A DNA stretch of 64,000 bases from assembly GCF_048771995.1 (NCBI RefSeq), contig NC_133030.1:58870001-58934000 (forward strand), read 5' to 3'. The DNA comes from Taeniopygia guttata (Eukaryota > Chordata > Aves > Passeriformes > Estrildidae). Under the pieces are notes generated by a model. That model was given only the letters and a program-made list of their open reading frames with translations, was not told where the DNA came from and did no database searches. This document shows, piece by piece, positions 1-11,935 of this stretch; positions within the stretch are counted from its first letter, which is position 1, and every line of letters begins with the position of its first letter. The position numbers were made by a program, and so were the translations under genes.

Positions 1-939
1 AGGAAAAATCATTAGCAAAACCATCTGTTCTCTTTAAATAGAGGAGCTATTTTTGCGTTCATAATGAGCCCAAGTAATTATAAAACAAGTGGAGTGGGTT
101 TCAAAAAGAAAAATAAAGGGAGAGTGTAAGACAGCTGCTACCTTGTGATTATCATGGTATTAACACATTTCCAGCCATGGGAAGCTCAGGCCTTACTGTC
201 CTCACCTTATCATGCAACATGTACCCAACCCATTGTCATCCCATTAGCACAGTAAATGCTACAGTGAGGCACTGGGGGCAGAGTGCAGAAGGGTGAGATT
301 TGGTGAATGAATATTTACATACTAGAACTGAACACCAGCAGAATCCCAAAGTTAAAGTTCCCAGAAAAGGGTTGATTCTCAAAGGAAATTGGTGACAAGG
401 TCCCACGCAGCTGCTATTTTTATGTGCCAAATTCAAGACTTCATTCCTCAAAATCATCAGTCGGTTGACACCTAATCCTAGGGGATCTGACATTTTTTGC
501 ATTAAAATTCCCTGGGCACCCACCTGCTCACAGAAACCATGACAGCACGAACCAAAACAGCAGCACTCTTTCATACCTAATCCTCCCCATAACCCAGAGC
601 ACAGAAACTTCTGCCTACGTTTCCTGGTGAGATCATCTATTACTAAAGAGATGAAGCACCATGTGAGATCATGTGGGCAGCACTTTTCCTTTCCAGCACA
701 TCTACAAGATGGGCCAGCCCTGAGGGGAACTCCTGGCTTTGCCCAGAAGGATCTGAACCCCATCATCCTCACTGCCCTGGCCTGGGGGACCCTCATGAAG
801 AATTCTCTCTCAGTACACCCTGCTGGAGCTGTTCCTTTTAAATGTTCAGTGGGCCAAAGGAAAAGGCCAGAGGAGCACAAGCCCATTGTGGACTCTATTG
901 TAAATGCAGGTAAACCCAATGGGAAGAAATGACTATGTC
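1..939. other. Intergenic, no gene recognised
   Basis: Mixed-composition DNA. The minus strand is open for 227 codons at 919-236. The translation is cysteine-rich, low in acidic residues and shows no domain I recognise, and no splice signals support it, so I do not call it a gene. It lies next to a probable LTR fossil at 940-1295 and may be old repeat-derived sequence. Confidence 0.4.
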
Positions 940-1295
940 TGACTCAGTTCAGAAGACTGAATGATTTCTTTATTATAACTATGCTAAAATACATTAATAT
1001 ACTATATAAAGGAAGATACTAAAACTACAAACCTACTTTCTCTAACTATCTAACTCACTCACAACTCATGACCCTCTCTTGAGAGTCCAGCCCCAGGTGG
1101 GTTGGATTGGCCATCAGGCTCAAACAATCCTCACCAGAATCCAACCAAGCAATCATCCCCAGGTAAACAATTCTCCAAACACATTCCACATGGGAAAAAC
1201 AAGGATCAGAAATAGAAATTGTTTTCTCTTTCTTTCTCTCTGTGCACCTCTATGAAAATCCTGAGAGGGAGAGAGAGAGAAATGTCCCTGTGACA
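940..1295. mobile_element. Probable solo LTR fossil of an avian endogenous retrovirus
   Basis: The segment resembles a songbird ERV LTR that I recognise by its run of short AT-rich landmarks, including a TATATAAAG box near 1003 and a reverse-strand AATAAA near 970. It may be bounded by TG and CA ends. I see no coding part and no clear target-site duplication. Boundaries and orientation are approximate and the family name is uncertain. Confidence 0.4.
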
Positions 1296-2285
1296 GAACT
1301 CCATTGTAAGAAAGTCTCCTGCCCCAAGGCAATCTTTACTTTCTGCTCACGCTCCAGTGGTTGCTGCTGCCAAGCACAGAGAACATGGGCAGCAGCTCAG
1401 GAGTCTGAAAGCTCCTCTTTCCAGCCCAAGAAAGGGGCACATTCTCCCTTTATGTTGCTCTGCCTCTCACACTGATCAACTTAGAGCAATCCACACAGGC
1501 TGCAGGGCTTCCCATGGAGACACCTGGCAGATGACTGGATTTGTGTGTCTGCTCTGTTTCAGGTCTGACAAAAACTCCTCATGGTCCTCACTGCAGGGTC
1601 TGGGGAGGAAACCTTCCCTCAGGGTCTCCAGCTCTTGAGTGAGTAAGCCAAGAAAATCCCAGTTTTCCATCACCCTGGAGGGAGATAGGGGAAGTGAAGA
1701 GAGTAAGAAACTGAACCAAAAAAACAAGGAAGCAATGGGAAGGTAAACAGGGAGAAGAGAAACTCTGGAGATCTGTCCTTGTGCCTTCAGCAGGGAAATA
1801 AATGACTACATACTGTGCATAGTCATTGCTGTGGAAGCACTGAAAACAAATGTGCCCACTACAATCACTCCTTCCCCCCTGAGACTGCCTGTTGGGAAAT
1901 CTTCAATCCATTCCTTTTCCTCTAAAAGGGGGACCTGCAGCTCTGTTCCCAGAGTTGCTAGCACATTTAAGTTATTTGCTGTTTTTCTTGACTCTGTAAC
2001 ACTTGGACCCAAGTCAGCACAAAAGAGAAGGTCAGCTTTGTTTCATACTTCTGTTTCTAACTTGTGTTTTTGCAGGAGAAATATTTGGAAACCAGAGGTA
2101 AGCAGAGTAAAGGTTAGAGTCAGTCATGGTGTGTATGCTTTTTGAAACTTAAAACTAGTGATTTTTCAACAGTAGCTTACAGGATTGGGAGGCCAGGACT
2201 GAGGAGCAAGTGGCAGCATTGTCACCTTGACATCTTCACAGAGCCTGGAGGATGTAATTCTTGATAGCACAAGGAGTAATGACTT
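1296..2285. other. Intergenic, no gene recognised
   Basis: No coding potential stands out. There is a short purine-rich GA stretch at about 1263-1281, just before this interval. Nothing else is recognised. Confidence 0.4.
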
Positions 2286-2522
2286 CAAACTGAAAGAGAG
2301 TAGGTTTAGATTAGATATTAAGAAGAAATTCTTGGCTCTGAGGGTGCTGAGGCTGCAGTACAGGTTGTTCAGAGAAGCTGTGGGCTGCCCCACCCATGGA
2401 AATGTCGCATGCCAGGTTGGATGGGGCTTGGAACAGCCTGGTCTAGTGGAAGGGGATGGCAGGGGAGTTGAACAGGATGATCTTTAAGGTCCCTTCCAAC
2501 ACAAACCATTCTGTGACTCAGA
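2286..2522 (+). mobile_element. CR1: CR1 LINE 3' fragment, sense on plus
   Basis: This is the classic CR1 3' tail, 5'-truncated as most avian CR1 copies are. In order it shows the GGTTTAGATTAGATATTA segment, a GGTTGGATGGGGCTTGG-like core, GGTCTAGTGGAAGG, and the terminal GATCTTTAAGGTCCCTTCC followed by a CATTCTGTGA end. Divergence from the usual consensus looks moderate. Confidence 0.93.
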
Positions 2523-4760
2523 CATACCTAAAGCAATTTTCAGAGTGGCAAGGAACAGCACATCCCCTGCCCCCTCTGCCCCAGCTGACCTTCACAGCAG
2601 TGACAAAGAGGAGATCCTGAGCAGCACCAAACCAGGACACACTGAGTTGTACCTGCACAGACAGCACAGTTTGAGGGCTCCTCCTGCAGGTACAGCTTTC
2701 CATTTGTCATTACTAAATCACAGCTCTCTGGTCATTTTGTCATTTGGGACAGATCAGGTCTGGGTTCCTGGGTGATGTAAGAGGTGAGGTGCCAGTATTT
2801 GGGCTAAATTGAGAATATCATCAGATACAGTCAGGACTCTGTAACTGGGTGGTGGCATTGCTGTTTTCCACCCATGAAGTGTCCTTTACATATGGGTCTT
2901 ATGCAATGAGCATGTATAAATATGTAATTAATGCATGGTTAGGGGTACATCACATGGTTCAGTCCACGGCAACGTTGGCATGTGGCTCTTGGAGCCAGGC
3001 AGGACAATCACTGATACACAGCAAGGACAGCACAGACAGGAAAACCTGCAGATTGTCAGATCCCTCAAAAAACACAGCAGAACTTCCCAATGCAAATCAT
3101 GGCAACAGAAATACACCCTCATTTGTTTACAGGCTGTCTTCCAACTTAGCATGAACTGCATTCTGCTTCCACTGAAAAGTCTGTGGTACAACAATCGTAT
3201 AAAATCCAAGTTAAGCTGGGGAAACAATTATTAATGTTATACTAAAATGCAGGGAGCAAACCAAGTGATTCAAACTGCAGAACAAAGCCCAAACCAATCC
3301 TGCAAAATGCTATGAGCATTTGTACATCTCGTCTCTTACAGCTTCAGTAAAATCTCAACAAGCATTTACTCTGAATTACAGCAACAGAACCTCCTGGATG
3401 AAATTTTCAACAGGGCTCCCAGCACAGTTGTATCCTCCACATGATGAGCAATGAATATGATTGCAGAGTTGATGTTATAGAAATTCTAAAGTCATTTTTG
3501 CACCCAGAAAATAAAATAATTTGTAACTCTATGCATGTTTAATGGAGCATGCATATTTTTTTAAGACTTTAAAGGCAAGTATCACAACTTCACCAACTAA
3601 AATCTACACCTTCATCAAACATTAATAGGTATTTTACCTAAATGTGTAGATCTGAAGTAAATCATGAGACAAAAAAATCATCTGCTACAACAAATAACCT
3701 TCTAGTCCTTGTGGCAATGAATAAAAATACCTTCTTGCCTTCTATCTGCTCCTCTGGAGAGAAACTCTGAAAATTTCAAGTGCTACAAAACAAGAAAGAA
3801 GACAAAACCCACCCACACATGAAGAATTTTGTGTGATTTCTATGGCGATTGTGTTGTTCTTCAGGGTTGACTCAAAGTTTTTGAGCACAAAGCATAACCA
3901 AGGCATGTTATGCAAAACGGGTCTCAGACAGCAAACATTCTTAAGTATTTTCAACAGAAGTTATTGATGGAAAATGTTGGTTCCAAAGAGCCACTAGGAA
4001 ACAAGAGAGAAGAAATACCCACTCTTGAACAGTGCTTCGTGCCCCCTTGCCATTGTCTGATAAATACATAACAAATTCTTTTCTGCAGACAACAACCTCA
4101 AGATCCCAATAACTGCCTTTAAACAGTGGCCCAGATGTTATCTTGAGATCAAATTCACATTACCAGCAGGAATCAGCACTGTGTAGATACCTTCTCTTTG
4201 CAGGATCCCTCTCCCCACACTGTAGGAATAATGCTTAGGAAAAGAGAAAGTACCACACCAAAGAGCAATAAATTCTTTTACAAAGCTCTCCTTTCAATTG
4301 CAGTGAGACACCAAAAGGGCCCAAGTAGACCTTTTTTAAATTACTGGGTTTTATTTCAGCTACCAAACATTTTTGTCCCAACTGTGCAAGTACTTGGTTG
4401 TCAGGATAATGTGATGGGAAACATTTGGGGGAATTTTTTAAAATTTATGTACACTATCTGACTATGCTCCCTAAACACTTCTGAGATGTAAACCACATTT
4501 TGATTTTCCCCACTTTTATAAGAAGTGCTTAAGTGTTTGAAAACTCTGTTTTTGTCCCAAAATAAGTAGTTCTGGCATCTGAAAACCTGTATTTTTTTTT
4601 TTTTTTCTAGAATAACAACAATCTTAAAAACACTCCTGCCAACTGTAGAAATAAGCACTATCTGCAAGTTCCCAGATGTTTTCGAACCCAATCAAAGCTA
4701 ATGAGGACTGACTTTCCACTCCTTGAAGGCACCCAGTGTCTTGTGCATTTGAGCCACTAA
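2523..4760. other. Intergenic, no gene recognised
   Basis: AT-leaning sequence with no convincing exon and no recognised repeat. A homopolymer T run lies near 4590-4606. Confidence 0.5.
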
Positions 4761-4799
4761 ATACTACTAATAATTATAATAATAATTATTATAATAATT
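4761..4799. repeat. AT-rich trinucleotide-like simple repeat
   Basis: Imperfect (TAA/TAT)n microsatellite: alternating ATAATAATT units over about 40 bp. Confidence 0.85.
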
Positions 4800-4879
4800 C
4801 ATTACAAAGCACTATAGGAACAGCACAGGCAAACAGGAAGCAGAAGCAAAACCCCCACAGTCTCAAAGTCAGCATCAGA

Positions 4880-4990
4880 GCAAGGTCTGGTCCAGTGGAA
4901 GGTGTCCCTGCCCATGGGAGAGGAGTTGCATAATTGCAACTTTAATGATCTTTAAGGCCCCTTCCAACCCAAACCACTCTGTCACTCTGT
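4880..4990 (+). mobile_element. CR1: CR1 LINE 3' tail, sense on plus
   Basis: Short CR1 3' end: GGTCCAGTGGAAGGTGTCCC, a CTGCCCATGGGAG core, GATCTTTAAGGCCCCTTCC and a terminal CACTCTGTCACTCTGTGG. The last part is the short-period repeat at the CR1 terminus. Confidence 0.92.
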
Positions 4991-7180
4991 GGCAGAATCC
5001 CAACACAAATCCCAGCTGTGCCTCCTGCAAGGGACAGAGAGAGACACAAAAGGTACCTTGTGGAACAGAGGGGTCAGAATGGGACAAGGTGCCCTGAGAA
5101 AGAAAATAAACCAGTCCCACCCCATCCCTGCCCTTGGCCAGTGCCTCGCAGGGACCCTGCACTCCTCATGTCCCCAGGGAGCGCCACACAGGTTATTCCA
5201 GGCCAGAAATGTGTTAATGAAGAGATGCCACCCAGTTAATGGAGAGATGCCACCCAAGCAGAGGGAGGACCAAGTGTGATTTTGTGGGTTTGTGTGCAGG
5301 GTGGGCTCTGTGATACCCTCCCAGTACCCAACGCTGTCTCTGTACTCAGCTGATGCAACCAGAGACTTTGTTTGAGCTCATATTCCCTCTTGGCACTGCT
5401 CTTCTCAGGTCTGCACAAATGGCATCTTGTCCCCCTCATACCCACTGAGAAGGCTGCCACAAGGTCACTTCTCATTGCTTTAACCAAGTCCTGCAGCTGC
5501 TGATGGATAATTTTGGAAATTTGAACTGACTGTTTACCCCCATGTTTAACCCTCCAATACAAAGCCAATCTATTTGAAACAAAAAAAGGAAGGTATCCAA
5601 GAAGTTCATTGCAGACAGCACAGATTACTTAGCAGCCCTGACTGATTAAAGCGTGCCTAACTGGATTTGATTACAGCCACTGTCACAGGCTGGGTGTACA
5701 TGTATCTGCTGGATAACCATATTCTCCTCTGACTGGGAAATCATCTCCCAAAACTACACAAAGAACAGTCAGTGCAAAGTCAGAGTGCCTAAATAACAAC
5801 CAGCCACACCAGTCTGTAGAGCAGTGGCTTGCCAGCCCTGACACAGCTTAGACTCAAGTCCTTGCTGAATAATTGATGAAACTTTCTGTGTGCACAGCCA
5901 GAGCCATCAACAAGAGATCACACAAACGGGACATGAACACAAACTCTCCTTAGTGACTACTCAACCCCATCAGTCATGACATCAACCCACCTAAGGCACA
6001 TCTGAGGCTGCTTTTCCAAACAAAACTGCCTGATGTTTTTTAGAAATGTCTCCTGATAATTATGACTGCTCCTCTTTACTTAAGAGATGTCTCTGCAGCT
6101 GAGCAGCACCACGGAAGGACGTACCCAGATGGAATTCACTTGTCCCCACGTGCACAGGAAGAAAAAGAACACTCCAAAAAGGCAAATAAACATCCCAGCT
6201 CCTGCAGATGGCTCCCTGAGGAAGGGCTGGCATCATTACTTGGAGCAAAGGCAAGGCACAGTGCTGCACTTCCCAAAACCTGACACAGCTGGAAGCACTC
6301 TGGCTGCCACAGTGCTACCAGCACATCCTCAGCCACACCACACCCACAACACTTCCTCCATAATTACCCCTCTGCACTGAGCAGGACCCATTTAATGGTG
6401 ACATAAGCATATTAAACCAGTGCTACAGCCCTCACTAACAAGGCTATGGGATGCATTCAGCTTAAGGTGCCCTGCAACTTCAGAAATATTTGGTTTGGTA
6501 ATTCACTTTTTTCTTCAAACCTCTAAAAATGTTATTATAAGCCTGGCTGTAGGATTCACAAGCCCAGCAGCCCTTTATGCTCTCTGCACCTCTGTAACAG
6601 CAGCCCAGTTGTTCAGTGAAGCCCTCTCCATCCTCTCCTCCAAGACATATAGAGGTGCCTATCTTTGTGAAAAACAAACTCCCCTCAGAGGCAGCATCCC
6701 TGGAGAATATCCCCCCCATCCCTTGAATCAAAATAGAAAGGAAACAGATTTTAAATATCCTCCAATTTACTTTGAAGTCTGACTATGTACCCAAATGTTT
6801 TCTCACAGGGACAGGTGCACATGCACAAATGCAGGCTCTTTGAGGAAGCACCTGTGTTCCACATGTTTAGAAAAGAACACACAAGTGCAATCAATATTTT
6901 CCACAAAGCAGACATTTTTAAAGACTTGCCTTCAACACAGCCAGATGTGATACAAGTCTATTATTAGCAAGAATTTAGGCAATGTTACATCAAAATGAAA
7001 CAAGAATTAAAACCAAAGCCAAGATACAATGACATGAACTTTCAAATGGAAGTCAATATACTTCCAGTATTTAAAAACTACTCTGAAGAGTCACATGCAT
7101 GTTTCCTCTTTTAAATATATTCTCTTGGGAGATCTTTGATTTTAAAATATACATAATGGTCTTAATATTATGAGAATACC
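4991..7180. other. Intergenic, no gene recognised
   Basis: Open frames here are short and overlap in several frames without protein-like periodicity. No RNA gene and no recognised repeat was seen. Confidence 0.45.
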
Positions 7181-8019
7181 ATAAAATCATGAAATCATTT
7201 AGGCTGGAAAAGACCTTTAAGATCACCAAGGCCAACCAGCACTGCCAAGCCCAACACTAAACCATGTCCTCAAGTGCCACATCTACACTTCCTTTCAATC
7301 CCTCCAGTGATGGTAACTCCACCACTGCCCTGGGCAGCCTATTTTGATGCTTGACAACCTTTTCCATTAATTTTTTTTTCCCCCTAATGTCCAATCTAAA
7401 CCTCTTCTAGCACAGCTTGAGGTCATTTCCTCTTGTCCTATTGCTTGTTCCACACAGAGCCTGACCCCCACCTGGTTCCACCCTCCTGTCAGGGAGTTGT
7501 AGAGAGCCAGAAGGTCCCTCCTGAACCTCCTTTTCTCCAGGCTGAGCCCACCCAGTTCTCTCAGACGCTTCTTATCAGACCTGTTCTCCAGACCCTTTCC
7601 CAGCTCCATTCCCTTCTCTGTACATGCTCCAGCCCCTCAATGTCTTTCTTGGCAAGAGAGGCCCAAAACTGAACTCAGGATTCGAGTGACAGCCTCACCA
7701 GTGAGAGTACAGAGGGAAAATCACTGCTGTGATCTGGCTGGCCACACTATTCCTGGCACAGCCCAGGATGCCATTGGCCTTCTTGGCCACCTGGGCACAC
7801 CTGACTCATGTTCACTGCTGTCAACTCCCCCAGGTCCTTTTTCTCCAGGCAGCTTTCCAGCCACTCTGCCCCCAGCCTGTGGTGGTGCGTGGGTTGTTGT
7901 GAGCCAGGTGTAGAACCTGCCACTTCACCTTGTGGTCTCATGAAATTGAGCTTGGTCCATCAATCCAGCCTTCTGCATCCCTCTGCAGAGCTTTCCTTCC
8001 TTCCAGCAGATCAACACTC
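7181..8019 (-). mobile_element. CR1: Long CR1 LINE fragment, antisense, interrupted at 8020
   Basis: The fragment starts with the reversed CR1 terminus (ATAAAATCATGAAATCATTT) and the landmark AGACCTTTAAGATCACCAAG. It continues through the reversed 3' region and the end of the reverse-transcriptase ORF: CTGAGCCCACCCAGTTCTCT, GGCCCAAAACTGAACTCAGG, and so on. At GATCAACACTC it is broken by an LTR, and the CR1 resumes after 8663. It is therefore older than that LTR. Confidence 0.92.
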
Positions 8020-8663
8020 TGTCCTGGCTGGTAAGATAAGCATGTATTCTATTACCATCTTTGGGAGGTTGGGCAGTTTTCTTATCCCTTCCAAGAACAA
8101 TGTTTCCCTCCAGGGAGAATCTTCTTTTAATGGGCCATTGAATGACTCCCTGCATGACTGGTAAAGTTACATCATCCCATTGTGAGATGCTCCGCCCAGA
8201 GGGAGGAGCCAAGCAGCCATACCTGCATAAAATCAGCATTTTTGAGACACTGGCAGCCACTTCACTGGATTCCCAGAGGAGCAGCTTCTTCTCTGCTGAA
8301 TTCCCAGAGGAAGACCAGGCCCATCTACTCCATCACCAGACCTTCAGAGAAAACTCCACCCTTCTACAGATCACCACTTCAGCAGTATTTCATCTGCCAC
8401 TCCAGAGGAACAGCCACCATTTAACTGGACTATTACCAACACCCTGACTCCTCAGGGTGTCAGGTTTCTGACTCCATCACTAGTTTCATTTGTACTAATT
8501 ACATTTGTTTTGTTATTATTATTTTTATTTAGTTTTTTCCTAGTAAAGAACTGTTATCCCCATTCCCATATCTTTGCCTGAGAGCCTTTTTTAAAATTGT
8601 AATAATTCGGAGGGAGGAGGTTTACCTTTTCTATTTCACAGGAGGCTTTTGCCTTCCTTCACA
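8020..8663 (+). mobile_element. Solo LTR of an avian endogenous retrovirus, nested in CR1
   Basis: A 644-bp element opens with TGTCCTGGCTGG and closes with CCTTCCTTCACA, so it has the TG...CA ends of a retroviral LTR. The 3' part, with its AATTCGGAGGGAGGAGG motif, matches LTRs I know from passerine genomes. Flanks CACTC (8015-8019) and AACTC (8664-8668) look like a 5-bp target duplication with one mismatch. No internal genes are attached, so this is a solo LTR. It is a fossil, younger than the CR1 it splits. A possible core promoter (GCATAAAATC) lies near 8225. Confidence 0.8.
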
Positions 8664-8775
8664 AACTCTTATCTTTTCAAACCTAGACACACTCCCACTC
8701 ACCTTGATTCTGTCACCCACACACTCAATCCTTTCATCCAGATCATCAATAAAGGGTTAAACAGCACTGGCACTC
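8664..8775 (-). mobile_element. CR1: CR1 LINE fragment, continuation beyond the nested LTR
   Basis: The reversed CR1 resumes here, with a recognisable CATCCAGATCATCAATAAAG segment followed by AACAGCACTGGC. This is the second half of the copy that starts at 7181. The right edge is approximate. Confidence 0.75.
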
Positions 8776-10259
8776 ACATCTTTAATTAAAACCATTAGAA
8801 ATGCAGTCAAATGATCCACAGTTCTGTTTGGCACTGACCTGAACTCTGTCCAAGCTAAACTCATTTCCAATTGAGCTGAAGCCATAGTTACTGGAAACCA
8901 AATTTCTTTCACTTCTGATCCTTGAACCAGCAGGAACAATGAATTATTCAGCAATTAAACCAGAGCAGACAGCTGTAAAATGTATCTCTGATCACCTCAA
9001 GTCATCACTGCCATCTCTTCTGGCAGCCCAGAATCAGAGAGAAAGAGAGACTTTCTGGCTTTCTCAGAGGAACAACTCTGACACAAGGACAGAAGTGGAC
9101 ACTGCCTGAGCTCTCAGGATGCCCTTGCTCCTCCCAAAGCTCCCCAGACAAGAGGATCTCCCCATTTGTGCTGATGGTGCCACTGCTCCATACAAGTACA
9201 GGAAAGGCTGGCATCTGCTGAGGTTGGATATAAAGCCAAACAGAACAATCCAGATTTTCCCACTTCAATAAAAATCACAGTTAAGGTGGAATTTCATACA
9301 AGTACACCAAGTCCAAGGAAAGCCAATTTATTCATTTTAACTTCAGGCTCCTCTCCAGTCTTTTTCATTTCAGGTTATTATTTCTCAATCAAAACATTTA
9401 GCAATTTTCAAACAGATGAGGAGTCAACTGTCAGGTGTGGATCCCTGTTGTAAAATCTAAATTATAGAAGCACAGGTTCTGCAAGGTAAAAGTGTACTAA
9501 TACTACTCTAAACAAACCATGTTAGTTCCTAATTCTGCTAAGGCCACTGAAACACCAAATGACTCCATGTTGTGGAAAATCCACAACTCCACCCATCAGC
9601 CTGGGCCTTGCCTGAGATGACCCTTCCTTAAGGACTCAGCCTTGAAAGAAAATGAGGAACAGCAAACACAAAGAACATCACCAAATGGCAAAAGGGAGAG
9701 AGAAATTAGACTCCTGATTAAGCTTTTTAATAAAAAGCTCAAGCCTAGGATTTTTTTCCTGACAGCTTATACACTGCTATATGTCATCCTGGCATCTCTT
9801 AAAGGTTCACATGATTATTTTCCCCAAAGCTGGCAAGAGATGTAGCAAAATCAACCCAGCAATCCTCAAGAAGGATTGAAGTTGTCATTTTTATAGTAAA
9901 TCAGAAGGAGACTGCCAGGACTGTGTCTAACAGCAGCAGTTCAGGTTCAGCAACTCACTGGTGCTGTGGTCTGAAATATTAAGGGAAATACTTGGCAGCA
10001 GCACCACTGCCACAACCATGAACTGAGCCAGGGTGGGTCAACAACACCATAAATCAAAACAACACCCTCATCACTTAAAAAATCCTCCCTCAAATCATTT
10101 CTATTATGCTGTGATAAGAAAACCCAACAACTGCCAGGCTTCCAGACATAGACAAGTCCCCCATGATTACAAGAACACCTGCTCTTCGTCAATGTCTCAA
10201 AAGCTGGCTTTCCCATTCCTTTATTCTCCCTAAAATTCGTGTCTGTGCACAGGAGCCCT
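8776..10259. other. Intergenic, no gene recognised
   Basis: AT-leaning sequence with short, unrelated open frames. It could lie in intron 1 of the candidate minus-strand gene that starts at 10684, but I recognise no second exon. Confidence 0.4.
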
Positions 10260-10509
10260 CTCGGTGGGAAACACACAGGCAGCAGACCCCGCCACCGCTG
10301 CCTGTGAGACCCGCGGGCAGCGCCCGAGGGGCACCGCCCGCAGCCGGCCCGGGGAGGGGGACAGCGACCCCCGAACCTCCTTCCCCACCCGCCGGGCCCC
10401 ACGGCGGAGGGTCCTCACCGTCCCGGGGGCAGGGCCGCTGGAGCTGGGCCCGCTTTCCCCCTCCGTGCCCGTCCCCGGGGCCGTCAGCATCCCGCAGCGC
10501 CCCGCTTCC

Positions 10510-10630
10510 ATCAGCATCCCGCATCCCGCAGCATCCCACTCCCTCTCCCGTCAGCATCCCGCATCCCGCAGCATCCCACTCCCTCTCCCGTCAGCATCCT
10601 GCTCTCCGCAGCATCCCGCTCCCATCAGCA
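10510..10630. repeat. 40-bp GC-rich minisatellite, about 3 units
   Basis: The motif TCAGCATCCCGCATCCCGCA recurs at 10511 and 10551 in near-perfect 40-bp units. A diverged third unit begins at 10591 and a partial one near 10625. On the minus strand it lies just downstream of the candidate donor, so it would be intronic. Confidence 0.93.
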
Positions 10631-10671
10631 TCCCGCATCCCGAGCCAGAGCGGGGCGCCGCCCGCACTCAC

Positions 10672-10684
10672 CGTCCGTGGCCAT
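10672..10684 (-). CDS. Candidate first coding exon of the gene downstream of SNAPC1
   Basis: On the minus strand the sequence reads GCCGCGGCC ATG GCC ACG GAC G, then GTGAGTGCGG. It has a near-ideal Kozak context, encodes Met-Ala-Thr-Asp plus one base, and is followed at once by a consensus 5' splice site. A short first coding exon inside a CpG island is common in vertebrate genes. The strand and position fit the gene that follows SNAPC1 in the human order, SYT16. I do not recognise the four residues as SYT16 and found no second exon in the window. It could also be chance in GC-rich DNA. The gene identity is inferred from synteny only. Confidence 0.4.
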
Positions 10685-10756
10685 GGCCGCGGTGCGGAGC
10701 GAGAGGAGCGGAGCCGCGTGGGGACGCGGCCGGCAGCGCGGAGGGTGCGCGCTGGC

Positions 10757-10957
10757 CCCGCTCGGTTCGGCCCCTCTCGGTTCATCCCCGCTCGGTTCAT
10801 CCCCGCTCGGTTCATCCCCGCTCGGTTCATCCCCGCTCGGTTCATCCCCTCTCGCTTCATCCCCGCCCGGTTCATCCCCGCTCGGTTCATCCCGCTCGGT
10901 TCATCCCCGCTCGTTCATCCCCGCTCGGTTCATCCCCGCTCGGTTCATCCCCGCCCG
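10757..10957. repeat. 15-bp GC-rich minisatellite, 12 copies
   Basis: Twelve copies of CCCCGCTCGGTTCAT, with two 14-bp variants, run in tandem. A period divisible by three keeps several frames open, for example Met-Asn-Arg-Ala-Gly repeats on the minus strand. Those frames are artefacts of the repeat. The array sits 70-270 bp upstream of the candidate ATG at 10684. Confidence 0.96.
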
Positions 10958-11040
10958 GCGCGGCCGCGGGGTCCCGCGGGGCTGCGGGAGGGAGCAGCGC
11001 TGCCTCTGCCGGGGCGGCACCGGGGCTCTGCCACATTTCA

Positions 11041-11582
11041 CCCCAAAATGCAGCTTGGGGAGAGGTCAGGGCTTGGCAGCGTCTTCCAAAATGTTGTACC
11101 GTGTCTTTTCATGGGTCCTCAGGACTGGGCTGACCGGTTGGTAGCACGGGTGAAATGCAAGAGGTAACCCCCAGCCCAGTGGGATGGACAGCGGCAACTC
11201 GCAGCCCTGTGTCAGAATCACCTGCTCAGCAGGGTGCACCGAGCCTCTCTCTTGGATTTAATCACTACCTCACTTTTCAAATCCCACACAAAACTCCATT
11301 ATAAGAAAAAACCAAGTCACTCCCCATCTCCAACAACAGCTTAGCCATTAGAAGCAGAGGGCCGGCTCTCGTGTCCTGCCTGATGTCCCATATCCAGGTT
11401 TACATTGCTGGACTAAAGAGGAAGTAGTTTGGTGTCTGTTACAGAAAGCTCAAGCTGCTGAAAGATAATCTTCCTTTGATGGTTTCTATTACAGCCAAAC
11501 TATGTCACAGCACAGAGACTGACCCAGGGGCTACTGAAGATGTGAAAGCCCAGAGGTGCATGAACACACAAGAACAGCTGAG
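11041..11582. other. Intergenic, no gene recognised
   Basis: Sequence grades from the CpG island into ordinary intergenic DNA. Nothing further is recognised. Confidence 0.45.
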
Positions 11583-11935
11583 GTCACTTGGCTTGAAGGA
11601 GACTGTGGGGAGAAGTTATCACAGCCTGCAACTTCCCCTTGAGGGGAAGAGACAGGCAGGCACTGATTTCTTCTCTGGTGACCAGACCTGAAGGAATGGC
11701 CTGAAGTTGTGCCAGGGGAGGTTTAGGTTGGATATCAGGAAAAGATTCTTCCTCCAAAGGGTGGCTGGGCACTGAACAGGCTCCCCAGGGCAGTGGTCAC
11801 CAAGGCTGACAGAGTTCAGGAAGTATTTGGATCATTGTAGATGATCCTGCGATGTCCCATGCTGGGCCAGGAGTTGGACTTCAGTTTTTGTTGTAGGTCT
11901 CATCCATCTCAGGATCATCTACAATTCCAAGTCCT
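11583..11935 (+). mobile_element. CR1: CR1 LINE fragment, sense on plus
   Basis: In order it shows a CTCTGGTGACCAGACCTGA-like segment, GGAGGTTTAGGTTGGATATC, a GCTCCCCAGGGCAGTGGTCA core, a CCAGGAGTTGGACTTCAG segment and a degraded terminus with CTCAGGATCATCTAC. This CR1 subgroup ends in CTCAGGATATTCTATG, the same type as the pair in SNAPC1 intron 1. Confidence 0.9.

Larger units (their letters stand above)
10260..11040. promoter_or_regulatory. CpG island, likely promoter of a minus-strand gene
   Basis: An abrupt switch from AT-rich DNA to very GC- and CpG-dense sequence, with reversion to AT-rich DNA by about 11240. The island contains two minisatellites (10510-10630 and 10757-10957). A minus-strand ATG at 10684 is followed 13 nt later by a consensus splice donor, which suggests transcription leaves toward lower coordinates. 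SYT16 follows SNAPC1 in human, so it is a candidate for the gene served. That rests on synteny only. Confidence 0.65.

Noticed and set aside
10163-11167. 334-codon and other long open frames across the 10.3-11 kb island
   Set aside because: They are driven by the 15-bp and 40-bp minisatellites and GC richness. All are repeat-coded, with no conserved domain.
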